DNA of 64,000 nt. It comes from Apoderus coryli. Lineage: Eukaryota; Arthropoda; Insecta; Coleoptera; Attelabidae. The stretch is taken from the NCBI GenBank assembly GCA_911728435.2, contig OU452206.1, positions 13,918,297-13,982,296 of the forward strand, written 5' to 3'. This document shows, one piece after another, positions 13,672 to 27,900 of this stretch (position 1 is the first letter of the stretch; every line of letters begins with the position of its first letter). The position numbers and the translations under genes are program-made. Below the pieces are notes generated by a model that saw only the letters and a list, made by a program, of their open reading frames with translations, did not search any database and had not been told where the DNA came from.

Positions 13672-13992
13672 TAAATGAAAAAATCGATTGTGTCCCCCAA
13701 AACTTTCCCGACAAGATATATGTAATACAATCAAAAATATATGACCCGTAACGCAACAGAATTGTAATAATAATAATTATTATAATAATTGTATTATTTT
13801 GATTATTTCCAATGAACTAAAGTAAAAAACTAACTACTTTATTAAAAAAATTAGAAAAAAAATATTGCCAGAGCTGGGATTCGAAACCAGAACCTTCCAC
13901 ATAAAGGTCTCTGCCCACTATGCCGTGCTATAAACGTATCATGCAGAAAAAAGCACTGCGAACTCTGCTAACGCCCACTAGACGGATCAACA
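13672..13992 (-). repeat. tRNA-derived SINE (copy 1)
   Basis: Read on the minus strand, a tRNA-like head ends in GGTTTCGAATCCCAGCTCTGG (a Pol III B box) at about 13867-13888. A TAGTGGGCAGAG word upstream sits at the A-box position. The body continues with an ATTATT-rich tract and a TTGGGGGACACAATCGATTT tail near 13680-13700. The same head, body and tail recur at 18905-19035 (minus) and 39125-39330 (plus). Three copies sharing structure support a SINE rather than a tRNA gene. Confidence 0.75.
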
Positions 13993-14174
13993 CCGTTCCG
14001 TGCCCGTTCTAACGCGTTTGATGACCGGATCCTACACGGTCCATAAGTTCACGTTGTGCGGTTGTAGCAACAATTATTTTTGTTATTACTTCGTCGGGAA
14101 GACTAGCTTCTACTTAGAACTTTTGTTTAGAACAGGTTTTGGCAAAACATACTTATATTTATTTTATAAATACA

Positions 14175-14400
14175 CGATGGCTATTAGCAAATTGTCTGTA
14201 AGGGAATTAGCAATGATTGCCATAATTTTAGACGAGGAGGAAGAGGGAAGCCGACAAAATGCTGTCAGACGTTACTGGATTCATGATTCTTTAAGAAAGC
14301 GAAAAACTGAGGGAGAATTTTGGACGTTACATACCTATAGTGGATGACGAAGAAAAATTTCACTTTCGCGTTCAGAAATTAAAGAACTAAAACAATACGT
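14175..14400 (+). pseudogene. PIF/Harbinger transposase N-terminal remnant
   Basis: From the ATG at 14176 the frame reads MAISKLSVRELAMIAIILDE and later RRYWIHDSLRKRKTEGEFWTL. After a frameshift near 14335 it continues PIVDDEEKFHFRVQ. The W-(V/I)H--L-KR--EGEF--L-P-L-DDEEKF--F pattern is the usual N-terminus of Harbinger (DDE_Tnp_4) transposases. The catalytic domain is not found downstream. This is a short dead fragment. Confidence 0.65.
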
Positions 14401-14639
14401 CAACTCGTTTCAAACGGTATGTGCGACTACAACGCGAATGTACACCGGTTTGGTAACGTCGCGTGTCATGCAAGGAACATGCAAAATATTCTCGTCGAGA
14501 ATTTGTTGTCGGTCCGGTCATAGAACGCTACGGTGTCGGTAGGTGACGGAACGGTCTAGTGGACGTTGTCTCATTATTACCTATATAAAGAATATTTTTT
14601 TGCATGTGCCGAAACGGTTACGGTCATACTACGGCCCGG

Positions 14640-15085
14640 TGTAGTGGGCAGAGACCTTAAGACCCTTTATCAAATTACTGTACTATTATCTAATAAAATT
14701 GGCTCCAATTACCTAACTGGTGAAATTTTAATCGCAATTTTCTCGAGAATTATGGGGGCAAATATCAAAAGTTACCGCTATAAAGCAGATAAAAAATGCT
14801 TTAAAATCGTGTATCCCTCGACCCCTTCTGCTATTTCAAAATTTGGCGGTTGTGTCCACCCCTATCACACACAGGGCTAAAGCGATATTAACCAAAAACT
14901 AATGGGTTCATACCCCAAAATATAGGTCAATTCGTTAGCGCGCTATCGTGGTAGAATACAGACAGACAGACTTCCATCTGGAAACAGTATGTGTATTGTC
15001 CAACCAGGCGGCATCGATGAGATCTACTCATACCAAACAACTATTTGGCCTTGACACCGATTGGTTAATAAACTCATTCCATACT
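14640..15085. repeat. Dispersed repeat block
   Basis: 14690-14830 (with CAATTTTCTCGAGAATTATG) matches the reverse complement of about 38960-39080. 14855-14990 (CACCCCTATCACA, then AACCAAAAACTAATGGGTTC and ACTTCCATCTGGAAA) matches 20920-21075 in the same orientation. 14998-15080 matches 9940-10040. These are old transposon pieces of unknown class, with no open frame. Confidence 0.6.
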
Positions 15086-15794
15086 AAGTATATACGTACT
15101 TGACAGTGCTAAACGATATGCCAGGGGCAGGTTCTGGTTCAATAATTTCTCCTTCAGTCCCTCCTCTTGCCATAAAGTGAGCCAGTTCATTCCCCTATAG
15201 ACCAGAGTGGCCAGGGAGTCAGATTATTGTTTTTCCCGATATTATGATCTGTTTTTAGAATTTCACTGTTCTTGATGTGGATCTCAACAACATCAAAATT
15301 TCAGGGTTCCTTTTCATATATAGCCTCACTGTTGTTGAATAAAGTGATTGATATAATTGACTTACCTTTAAACTTATTTAAGAGAAACCAGGCCTTAAGT
15401 TTAAGGGGATATTAGAGGTGCAACACGTGCTATATAGGTATATTTGGCAAGACCGTCTAAAAGATTTGGAAAATTCGGGAAACATATGATCTGATCTTAC
15501 ACAGATGCATGTTTGGTGAGTTTAGTTGCATGTCAGTGGCTATCCCTGTTGTTTCTAACCAGCCTCGGATCAAAGGATGGAAACTAGGCTTAATATCTTA
15601 TTCTCATGTGATGGTGCTCAGTTCATTACACATCAGGTTTAAAGAATTGTTGAAGACGCTGACGAAACGTTAAGAAACTCTTCAAAGCGCCGTTTAATAA
15701 CCCGAGAAACTAGTTACTCAGTAGAATCACGTTTTTCTTTAAAATGAGCAAAAAACAACTGACGTTATTTCAATATTTGAAACGATAATTTTTC

Positions 15795-15800
15795 TTTATT
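15795..15800 (-). terminator. Probable Edc4 polyadenylation signal
   Basis: AATAAA on the minus strand lies 194 nt past the Edc4 stop codon and is the first canonical hexamer downstream. A T-rich plus-strand context surrounds it. The actual cleavage site is not visible from sequence. Confidence 0.55.
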
Positions 15801-15993
15801 CAAACAAAGCAATAAAAAGGAATAAGGTAATGCCTGAAAATAGAAAATATTTTAACGATAATGTGTTTATTATTAGTCTTAAAACGATAACTGAACATTA
15901 CAAAATAAAACAAGACATATGAAAATAAAAATATTCCCTACTTACAAAATAAAAGTTAAAACTCTCTTAAAAATAACTCAGAAACAAGAATAA

Positions 15994-18900
15994 TTAATTG
16001 CCCAACATACTCTCTACTGCCATTTTCAATAAACGGGCGTCATTTGCATGTTTCATGCTGGGATTCATCTGCATAAATTTGTTCAGTTGTACCAACAGTT
16101 CCTTTAACACATTCGGCACAAATTGTTTGGTGTGTGGTAAGTCGGTAGACAAAGCCAAGAACGCAGCTCTTAGAAAACTAGAAAAAAAAAATTAAGCTAA
16201 ACACAAATCCAATTTAAAAAAAATAAAATAAAAAATCTAATCAGTTTGACATCTCTTATGTCGTCGAACCGGTGTCCTTTGAGCAGAATTTTTAATCTTA
16301 GGTACATCCAAAAGTCCCATCAAGGAGCTTTAATAGTGGTGAAGAAGAGAGTCACTGATAGCCCAAAAATTATGCTGATTTTTCTTACTGAGTCACGCTG
16401 ACCTCCTGGAGCATATTCATGGCGCGCTTTCAGCGGATATGGCTCAGTAGGAAACTTCAACTGTGAAGACTGGATTTTGTTTGGAGATCGGAAACCTACG
16501 ACTTGTTTCCGTAACTTAAGCACATATTGCTCATCTTCAGAGACCCTTTCCAAGTTGTCCTGAGCAACTTCACTACAAAGCGTTTTCTGCTCATCAAAAA
16601 TGAATGAATTCGCGGTTCGCGCAATCTTCACACGTTCAATGTTTGGCGTTACTGTACCATTCTTTTCTTTGTGTCTTGGCCATACACTCATCACCAAAAT
16701 TTTCTAGATCAATTCAATAGTTTCCGCACAACTCCTGCATGTGTTCGACTCCGCGTTTAACAGAAATCGTTAGAAAAATCATGTATTCGTTAAGAAGCCC
16801 TGTCCAATTTCTTGCCTACGTTCTCGCGGCCAATAAAATACAGGTAAATAAATGTCAGCCTAAAGCAAATCTGTATGCACATTCGTTGGGTTGTGAATTG
16901 ACATACATTAACTACTGCTCAACATTTAGGCACACGATAGGCTATAAAAGGTATTATTTGTGAAAAACAGAACTCACCTTAACTTTAATTCTGTGTTTTT
17001 ATGCAATTCCATACTCAATTGCTGTATAAGTGACAATAAGCAATTTTGTTGCAACATACATTCGTCTCCAAACAGCGTATTAATATCCACACGTTCACAC
17101 ACATAAATTACGTACGTCAAATTTGCCGCTGACAAGGCTAATTGGAAAGCCTCATCGAATTTACGTCGAGATAAATGTTGCTGAAGGTTGGTTATTAAAG
17201 TCATCTGAAACATATGTTTTACAATGGTAACGGATCTCCTGCAGGAGTAGGTTATGGAACTGATTTCAACAATGCTATCCTGTTTACTTCAGGTCTAATT
17301 GAACTCGTTATAGATATAGGTTTGAGTATGCGTCGTTCATGTGGTCTCCTTCATATTAACTCACAGCTTTCTTTAGACAAGTCATGAAATAGTATATTTG
17401 GCAACGTCGAGTTCAAGTCTATTGTTTGTGTTTACATTACAACATTTGTAACACGTGGTCTAATTGAATCATTGTTTATTGAGCTTATTTTTTAAAATAC
17501 AATACCGGATAAAATATTAGTTAATAAAATAAAGTGATTTGTTTGGACTCTTTGACCGGCGGTGAAAACAACGGGATTCCTACAGGGATACTATTTTTGG
17601 TCGTGAACAGTCTTCTTTTTCTAAAACTACTAGTGATAAGTGTGTATAAATATATCATCTAAATGTTGTGTAAATTACGATACCGAATAAAATACAGTGA
17701 CTTGTATGGGCTCTTTGACTGCCAGTAAAAATGGAGGGATTCCTATAGAGTTCTATTTTTGGGTCGTGAACGCCTTCTTTTTATAAAACTAGTAATGATA
17801 AATATGTATAAATATATCTTCTAACTTTTGTGTAACTTACAACACCGGATAAACTGTTTGTTAATAAAATAAAGTGCATTGATTATTACTCTTGTACCGG
17901 ACGGCATAGTGTTCGTCGCATAACTAAGCGGTGATAGTATAAGAGCGTTTTTATATACATAAAATTCTTATAATAATAATTCTTAAATGTATATTTAAGA
18001 ACTATTATTATAAGAATTAATTATACCGTATTGCGGTGTTGCCATTGCCTGTTCATGGCTTGTCTAAAGAAGACTGTGATCAAGTCCACCACAATATCAA
18101 CGAATTTGAGCGCTCCCAATGAATGAATCTTACAATTTCTACTGGATGAAGCGTTGTCCTTCTATCTTATGAAGTCGAAGACTACATCCATTAGTTCAAT
18201 GCAAACAAAACTTTTTTATCACTACTTTTTTACAAGTACTTACATGTGTGTCAACCTGTGGAGATGGAGTAACAGCCCTAGACCTAACTGCATTTAAAAC
18301 GCTGCCCTCTATCGCCGCTGTATGATTTTTCATATTTTCTTTAAGCTGTTCGCTCACAACATGCTTGATATGTTGACTCAACTTATCTTGCATTCTAAAA
18401 ATCAATAAACAAATTATACACAATTATTACAAATGCATATTCTACTCACTGTTTTACGGCCACCTGTACTTGAGTCTTTATTTCGGTGGTTAAGGTTGCC
18501 GCTAATTTATCAGTGCTGGTCTTCAAATTCTCCGTTACACTTTGTACTTGCGCCAAGGCATCTTTACCTTTATCTTGGATTTTCCTTTGACGTTCCATGT
18601 ACGATTCCACAGAGGATGTATCTAAATTATAATCAACACTTAGTTTTGGAGTTTATTAGAAAATCTTCTTGTCAAACTTACATTCTTTCGTGCCTCTTGC
18701 AAACGTTTCATTAATTTGAATAAACATTTCCTTACAAACTTTTTCCCATGATGGTAATAATGATGAGAAAATCATAGTATGGTATCCTTTTTCTAATGAT
18801 GGGACCAATGAGTTTACTATGGATAAACTTATAGATTCGGTTATAGCCTATAACAAAAACCGAATAGGCATTATTTGAAGTACATAAGCGTAACCATTAA

Positions 18901-21900
18901 AATATAATAAAAATCGGTTGTGTCGCCCCAAAACTTTCCCGAATTATTATTATAATTGTATTATTTCCAATAATTAGAAATAAAAAAAAAAAAAATGCCA
19001 GAGCTGGGATTCGAACCCAGGACCTTCCGCATCAATCAAAAATTTTTATTTCATACGTTCAGTTACATAACAGCCAAGCAATGTGTCCGCAGTCGGCAAT
19101 GAATGCGAAATATTTATATAACATTTTTAAGCTACTTGTCTGTTAAGGCTTCCGAGTAATAACGCAGGAAAAATTAGGAAAAACCTGCTTAAAGGGGTGT
19201 CGAGTCGATTGTCCGTTTGCAGCGTTGCGAAAGATAAATCTAGCGATGCACTATTTGTCTACGGCCTATTATCCAAGTAGATGGGTAATCTGTGATAAAT
19301 TAGGGGATGTTTAAAATTGAGATTATCCCTCTCTCGGTGTCGTGTCATGTCCTGTGTCAGTGGTGACTTGTGGATGTCTGTGGTGTAATATTTCTGTGCC
19401 ATGTCAGTCACGTAGTCTGTAATCGATGCGGGTGTAACGATCACTGTTTGTCGCATGCCGTAATATTTTGTTTTCCATACGCAGCAATCGTAATCGCTGC
19501 GTATAGGACATGCTACACCAGACGGGGGCAGCGTAAGTCAGAATCGGTCTTAGTACAGTCTTGTATAAAGTCATTTTATTGTCGGTCGTCAGTACACTGT
19601 TTTTATTTATAAGGGGATAAAGACTGTGCACTGCACTGTAGGTCCTCTGTATACTGTGACTCGTATGCGGCTTGAAACTCAGTGTTCGATCGAGCTTCAC
19701 TCCCAGATGAGTCACAGGTTGTCGTTGTGGTTCGATTATTGCGTGGCCTATTTTTAGTTTTTCGAATATTTTGGTATTCTTGTATTTTTTTGTCAGTATG
19801 ATTTGTTCTGTCTTGGTCAGGTTTATCTCTATTTTCCAAGTTTTATAGGAGTCTTCAAGTCGCGTCATGTGGATTCGTATATGTCGATTAGCTGCGTTGG
19901 CGTGGTAGCTGTGTGTGTAAAGGGTCGTGTCGTCGGCGTATAGGGCAAGCTTAGTGTGGGGATATCAGAAGTATAAAGGGTGTACAACTTAGGAGCGAGA
20001 ACTGTGCCTTGGGGCACGCCTGCTTTTAGAGTCGGAGGCGAGATGAGGTGCTATTTATTCGCACTTTGAAAGTCCTGTCTGAAAGGTACGACTTCAGTAG
20101 TGTTAGCAGATGTCCAGGTATGTTGAGGCGGAGCAGTTTGGTCAGAAGTCCTTCGTGCCATACTCTGTCAAATGCCTTTTCCATGTCAAGCAGCACTAAG
20201 TTAATTACTTGCTGCGTTAAAGGCAAGCTTGGCGTCATGAACTATCTTTGATGTAAGCATGACAGTGCTGTGGCCTGATCTGAATCCAAACTGTTCTTGT
20301 GGTGTTAGTCTAAGCCTGTCGTCTGTTTTGTTTAGTCTTGTAAGGATAATTTTCTCAGTGATTTTGGACATGGTATTTAGGAGGGAGATGGGTCTATAGC
20401 TGTTGGGGTCTTGTGGAGGTTTGCCAGGTTTTAGAAAGGGAATAACAACGGCTTCCTTCCACTTTTTGGGGAAGTATTGTAGTTTTAATATGGCGTTTAT
20501 TATATACGTAGTTTGGACCAATGCTTTTCTACTCATGTTCTTGAATAAAAGATTATCTATGGCATCGGGCCCTGGAGCCTTATTGTTGAGAGTTTTTTAA
20601 TGATTTGTAGGATTTCTTGTGGGGTGGAAAGTAACTTGTGTATTAGGTTAGGGGGCAGTCTATTGTGGTAGGAATTTGTGAGCATTGGTGTTCAATGTCG
20701 TTATGTTCTTGTCTGGAATTAGGTAGAGGCGTATGCACCCTGTATAAGTGGTTTGCAAATGTCTCTACCTTCTCCCTGTCCGTTACCGAGTTTCTGTCAT
20801 TGATTGTCAGTGTTGGTATTTGTGGGTATGTCCGTTTTAGGGCTTTCATCAGCTTCCACAAGGGGAAAGCCCACACTCTACCAATAACGACATAGACGCT
20901 TATACAAATTACTTCACTTGTGTCCACCCCTATCACAAGGCTTAAGCGATTTCAACCAAAAACTAATGGGTTCATCGTAGGATATATATCAAAATTTAGC
21001 TCAATTGGTTTGAAGCGTTTAGGCGCTATCGCGGAAGAATACATACAGACAAACAGACTTCCATCTGGAAATAGTCTTAATCGTCTCAGGGGACTTCAAA
21101 ATGGTTATATCCTTGTTTATCTCAAATATTTTTTTTGCGCATTCACAATACTTTCCCTATGGGTTGGGAAAGTAAAAATCATTTAAAGAATAGCTCATAT
21201 TGGAAAGCATCGATAAATTATATTATCAAAATAAAAGTCGGAACTCATATCTATCTATATTGAATGTTCATTTATTTAGCCAGAAAAGTTTCGAGCGTAT
21301 CGCTTATCTTCGTGACTTTATAATTTGCTAGAACGACAACAAATTCAAATTGTATATGGAAATGATCATAAATTGATTGGCGTGTCGGCACCCATGTTGG
21401 CATAGCATAGTTAAATAAATAAATAAATGCTTTATTGCTCAACAGAAAATTTCCAGTTACAGAGCAACAACACAAAAGTATCAATACAAAGAATATAAAT
21501 ATATACAAGATAATCAATAACTTGATAACTTTACATAACAGACGTAAATTAAATTAATAGAGATATAAATAAAGAAATAAACATAAAAAATATATAAACA
21601 ATCAAATTCAATCATCACAACCAAGTACAAATTCTGCGGCCGCCAAAATATGTTTCAATGTATCATGAAACAAATCACAATTCCGGCACACCACATTAAA
21701 CGTGCGAGACATAGTGGACAATGGGGACCTCAACATCATATTCGTTCGAGCTCCATCACAATGAAATAATTGGTAATTTCTTGAGTTTATTCACGGAACA
21801 GAGACGGAATCCATCAAGCAGCTCAGGACAATCAATAACGCCATTAAACACTTTAAAACATTGCTTATGCATGCAAGATCCCGCCTCAATTGCAATGATT

Positions 21901-24900
21901 GCACACCAAATCTGCCCGTTAGATAGCCATATGGCACACCACGCTCAGGATAACTACCATCGGATTTAAAGCAAAGATACTTCAAAAATTTGCGGTGTAC
22001 TCCCTCGATGTTTTGCTTGTAACAACCATAGCAGGGATACCAGATCAGAGAGCAATATTCAAGGTTGGACGCGAAATACAGTTTTTTTAGCGTATTAATA
22101 TTACGAAAAGATCTGCCATTTCTAACAATGTAACCATATGCCTTGGATGCATTAGCTATCATCGTCATTATGTGTTCGCTGAAGGTAAAGCGCGAATCGA
22201 ACACAACACCAAGATCCCTGGTAGTTTCCACACGTGACAATGCAGCGTCATGAATCGCGTATTCAAAATCAAGGAACGTTTACACAACTTTACACTTTAC
22301 CGGGTTCAGCATAAGATTATTGGCATCACACCAATCCCCGACCAAGTTCAGACTGTTTTGCAAAACATGACAGTCGTCAACAGAGTCCACAGTGGAGTAG
22401 ATCTTCAGATCATCAGCAAAAATCAATCTTTCAGATTTTAAATTCTTTCCCAGGTCGTTAATAAAAAGATTGAACAGTAGTGGTCCCAGATTCGAACCTT
22501 GAGGTACTCCTGATGTTGCATGGTAGCTTCTTGATATATAACCGTTATAAGAAACAAACTGATCTCTGCCGCTAATGTAAGATTTTATCAATAGAATAGC
22601 ACAGTAGCTTAATCCGAATGTAGGAAGCTTCCTAACCAAAACCGAATGATCGATCCTATCGAACGCTTTTCTGAAGTCGGTATACATGACGTCAACCTGA
22701 CATCGAGAGTCCAACGCTTCGGAGACATACTGCGTGAAAACGGCCAGGTTTGTAAGGGTCGATCTTCCGGTTACGAATCCGTGCTGGTAAGAGACCATCT
22801 GTGCTCCAACCCCGGTATAAATTCGATTATATAAAACCACCCCAACACCTTTGAGAAATTGGAAAGAATAGAGATCGGCCTGTAGTTCTCTATCTGCGAT
22901 CTATTGCCACACTTGAACACAGGACAAACCTTAGCAGTCTTCCAAACCGAGGGGAAGTGATTGAACTATTAAATTAAAAATTACAGACAGAGGACCACTA
23001 TGGACTCCAATTGTGTCCTTCACATGAATCAATATAATAATGTCGCAAACAGTCATGGCAGGTTGCTCGATCTCATAGGTAGCCTGTATAGTTACCAAAG
23101 AAGTTGTACCATTCTTATCGGAAGATGCGCAATACCATCCGGCGCTAAAAGTGGAAATTATTTCAGTTTGCTATAAAGAGTCAGTGTTTAAGGCAAATGA
23201 TAGGAAAGCAAATTATAATTTTAAAAAGGCGAACTATGAAATTCTTTATGAAATATTATTCCAGCGTGATTGGTCATATCTGTACAACTGTAATGATGTT
23301 GATGACGCTTTAAATTTGTTTTATGCTGACCTTTACTCTGTTTTTGACTCCTGTGTTCCCCTTTACAGGACTTTCAGCCGTCAATATCCTCCCTGGTTTA
23401 ACTCTGAGATTATCAGAAACATTAAGTGTAAAGTCGTTTTACATAAGAAATATAAGAATACAAAATCTCGCTATTACTATGACAAATTCAGTTAAATTAG
23501 AAGGCTGTTGAAGCAACAAATAACTACCTCGTATAAAAATTACGCGCGTGTTGCTGAGAATCATATTGTCACTGATCCCAGATCTTTCTGGTCATTTGTT
23601 AACAGGTCGCGCCAGCAGTCACGCATTCCCGGTTCTATGCAATACAACAACAATGTTATTGAGGATCCGCAAAGTATTATTGAAACGTTTGCTAAATACT
23701 TTGAAAGTGTCTTTGTGGGACCTGTGGGTTGTGGTAATGATGATGCATTATCGCTCCTGTGTGGAAATGATATCACATTTGGAAATATAACTGAGGGAGA
23801 GATAGTTATGGCTGCTCGCAAATTAAAGAACAGGTTTACTTCCGGACCTGACGGGATTCCATCATTCTTGGTCAAAGATACAATTTCAGTAATGTGCGTT
23901 CCTCTATGTATAATTTATAACTTAATATCAAGACGTAATACTTTTCCTATGGTCTGGAAGAATGCTAAGGTGTGTCCTGTTTTCAAGAGCGGAGATCGTG
24001 CGGATATAACCAATTATAGGACTATATCAATTCTGTCTAATTTTTCTAAATTACTTGAAATAGTCCTTTACAATCGTATTTATCCAGTTGTTCAACAATG
24101 GGCTGGTCCAGTATCAGCATGGTTTCATTGCACACAAGTCCACACTTACAAATTTGTCAATTTTTTCACAATACGTGTCTGGGACGTTGTATAACCGCGG
24201 TCAGGATTTTTGCAAGGCGTTTGATAGAATTGATTATACAATCCTTATACAAAAGCTTCCGCATTTTGGCTTTAGCGCTGATGCCGTCTGTCTTCTGCAA
24301 TCTTATATTACTGATAGAGTTCAGTTTGTGTCATACAATGGATATACATCGACATATTATACAGCTGTATCTGGAGTACCTCAGGGTTCAAATTTGGGAC
24401 CTCTATAATTTTTATTATTCATTAATGATTTGGGAGAATTATTGAATTGTAGTAAACTGATTTATGCCGATGACTTAAAGATTTTTACAACGATACGTAC
24501 GCCGCAGGATTGTATTTCGCTACAGGGCAGTCTTCAATTGGTGAATGCTTGGTGTGAACAAAACAGACTTTCCCTCAATCCTAAGAAATGTAATGTTGTT
24601 TCTTATACCCGCAAAACCTCCCGACCATCTTTTATTATAATGTAAATGGAGTAATTCTTAATCGAAAGGAGTCTATTAAAGATCTTGGAGTTACTTTTGA
24701 CATGCATTTCACTTTCAAGGAACATATTACAGATATGGTGGCTGGTGCGACCAAAGCTTATGGCTTTATTGTTAGAAACAGCAAATATTTCGAGAGTGTC
24801 GTTACTTTGAATACTCTATATTTTGCATATGTAAGATCTAAGCTTAATTATTGCTCTTTGGTCTGGTACCCCTGCTATGACTGATATTCAAATGATTGAG

Positions 24901-27900
24901 AAAGTTCAGCGTAATTTTTTAAAATGTTTGTACTTTAAGATTGATGGAACTTACCCGGATCGCGGAATACCTTACAAATATCTTATTGACCGATTTCAAT
25001 TTCAAAGTTTAAGGAGAAATTTGTTTAGTATAAGCTTCCTATATAAGATATTCAATAGTGATGTAGTGTGCCCTAAGCTACTGGAAAATGTATCTCTGTT
25101 GGTTCCGCGTATCAATGCTAGAAGTTCTATTGCATTTTATAATGAGCCAGCCAGAACAAATGTTATATTAAAATCTCCCATTTATACTATGTGCCGGCAA
25201 TTTAATTTGGTTAATGATCAGTGTGATATATTTTTTGATTCTCTGAATGAAATATTGTCTTCCGCGGAATCAATACTAAAGGAACTTGATGTTCATTAAT
25301 ACTTGTGTACTTTGGTTGATTTTCATTGTTTATTGATGTACCTACTGTTATTTAATATACTTAAGCTTTAGTTATAGTTGGTTTTTGTATGCATTGCTCT
25401 GTAAATGGAACTTGTTCTGTTGAGTAATAAAGCTATTATTATTATTATTCACGAGAAACGAAGGAATGTTATCAGGGCCAGAAGTGAACTTGTTCTTTAA
25501 CTTATGCGAGGCTTTTATTATCTCTGCATCAGCAATGTCATCAAAGCAGACATCACTACCACAAAACCCAGCAAGCGAGCTGATGTCAGAATCGTTCCCA
25601 CAGGATGCCACAAACACACTCTCAAAATACTCAATGATATGTTATGGACTATCAAATTCGTTGTTATTAAATTCCATGACACCGGGTATTCTAGATTTAT
25701 GACTGTTAGCATTGATAAATGACCAAAAAGCTCTAGGATCACTACCAATTCGATCCTCCTATAAAGTCTATTATTATTATTATTATTATTAAGAAAGACT
25801 AATTTTGCTACATTTAATTAATATCACAAGAGTGCAGAGACGCATGACAAAACTTTTCATGGAATTAAGTGATATCTGTAATGAAAACTGGTTTAAAACG
25901 TTGCTCAAGTAAAGATTGTAACAAAATAGAACCCGCCACTGGCAAGCTTACAGATTACTCAATTCTGGAATACATGGGTGGCAGATCACTTCTTTCTGAG
26001 AATTTCCAATATCTAACAAGTTTTTTTTTTCTAACATATATATTTACGATAACACGAAATATTCCCATAGATTTGTTGACATATGGTTCTTATTTTTTCT
26101 AAACATAAATACGAACGTACCCTAATATTATGTGATACGACAAACATGGGGGGTCTAAAAGTTATCTGCGTCATAAAAATTGTGCAAGGCTTTTAAAAAC
26201 ATTTTGTTCTTAAGATGTCTTTTTTCTGATTGGTTTATTTTCATTTTGTATTACCTACTATGTAACTTTTATGAGGCAATTCTGGAAAGGCAAAAGGACT
26301 TTAAGATTAGAATCGTTCTAGCGTTGGTTCAGTCAAGTCGTGTTTTCTCTAATTATAAAATGTTAAATTAAATATTTTAAGTTGTTTTTTGACTTGGTAT
26401 AATTTTCAGTCAAGAATTATTTTCTAGTTTTTTTTTTATGTTTTAAAGTATCTGTATAAAGACTGAGTCCATTTCTTTCTCATTCTGAAGTAGTGAATTG
26501 TATAAAGATCCGTAAGTTTTGATATTCTTTTAATTGAAGGCCTTTTTGTTTAATCAGTTTTTTTTATATAAAGTTACTGTATTACTGTTTTTTCGAATTC
26601 TAGCGTTCGGGCGATTTTGTGATTATTAAAATGTATAATCTTACCGTACAGGTAATGGCACCACACACGCTCTCCCTAATCATAGAGTCAATACTTGACA
26701 ATTTCTGCGAATACTGAGTATCAATTTGTATCCTATACGATTCAATCGATTTGTTTAGCGCTGGTAACACCACTTGTTTCAATTCCTGTTGTGTTATGTG
26801 ATGGATTTTTTCTGACATTGATTCAATCAATATATTCGCTATGGCACTGTAATCGGGTTGCTCTTGTTTTATTGATTTACTATTTATCAGCACAGTTTCA
26901 ATTAGCTTGGTTTGGTTCGCCAGAGTTTTGTCCAAATCTTGAATCCAATCCGGTTTAGCTTCACGTGTGTTATTTAGTTCCATTGATGTTTTCAACAGCT
27001 TAATTTCTTCGTGAAGTTGTTGTATAAGAACGCTTTGTTTGCATATTGTATTTTCCATTTCACCAACCCTAAGAAGTAAAAGAAGACCGTAAAATGCGAT
27101 GTTACATGCACGATACATACCTGTACACAACGGCTTGAAGTTGGGACTTTGATAACTCATTTAACGGACCACTAGTATCTTTAACAAGTTCGCCATCAGT
27201 TATAGCAGGTATTTGTGGCCAACTGATCGTATTCGGATAGGCTAAGTTGTCATTCTTCACCGAATACTCCTTTTGGGGGTGTTTCTGTTCCTCCTCCAAA
27301 TTTGCCAAATTGCCAAAATACTCTTCGGTACCATAATCAACTGGTGCATCATTGCAGTAGTTCGAAGATGAATTATTCAAAATCTCCTGCACTTCACGGC
27401 TGGGACTAGAGCCGGCACTCGCAAAATTGTCTTTTTGCGGTCGTTGGAAGTCGTTTTCGATCTCTCTTATATCATCAATGGATTTCGTTGTGACCTTTTC
27501 ACTGGACAAGTTTCTAACACTGTTTGGTCGCGATTTCTGACTGGGACTCGTGAAATCATTAGGCGTCATGAATTTACTGGTAGTTTGTTGCTGGATTAAT
27601 AACGAAACGGATGTTTGTAAAGCATCCAAGTTCGGAACCCTTATCAATTCTGTATCATCGAGGTCTACAAGAATTTCTTCCTTCAAATCGCCATTACTTA
27701 TATTTATTTCGGGCTTGTCCATAATTTGGGCTTGTTGTTTTGCAGATGTTTGGAAAACTATATTGCATTCTTGGAATTTTTTGGGTTGGATTACCAGCAT
27801 TTTTACGGAGATGCCTAGAAACAAAATATATAGATTTCAGTTGCTCAAATAAGAAAAGTGATACCAGCGGCAGGACAAACAGTCCAACAACCAATTTCAA

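Noticed and set aside
13865..13992. Possible tRNA gene from the GGTTTCGAATCC box
   Set aside because: There is no complete cloverleaf or acceptor stem. The same head with a common tail occurs three times, so it is a SINE.
16320..16697. 125-codon minus-strand open frame in Edc4 intron 14
   Set aside because: It is in an intron between two well-supported exons, no family is recognised, and inclusion would break the EDC4 C-terminal match.
17966..18020. AT-rich perfect hairpin as a transcription terminator
   Set aside because: Hairpin terminators are a bacterial feature. In this eukaryotic intron it is a simple palindrome.
25869..26102. 77-codon plus-strand open frame (MISVMKTGLKRCSSKDCNKI)
   Set aside because: It is antisense in an Edc4 intron, has a poor start context and no recognisable domain, and is flanked by LINE pieces.
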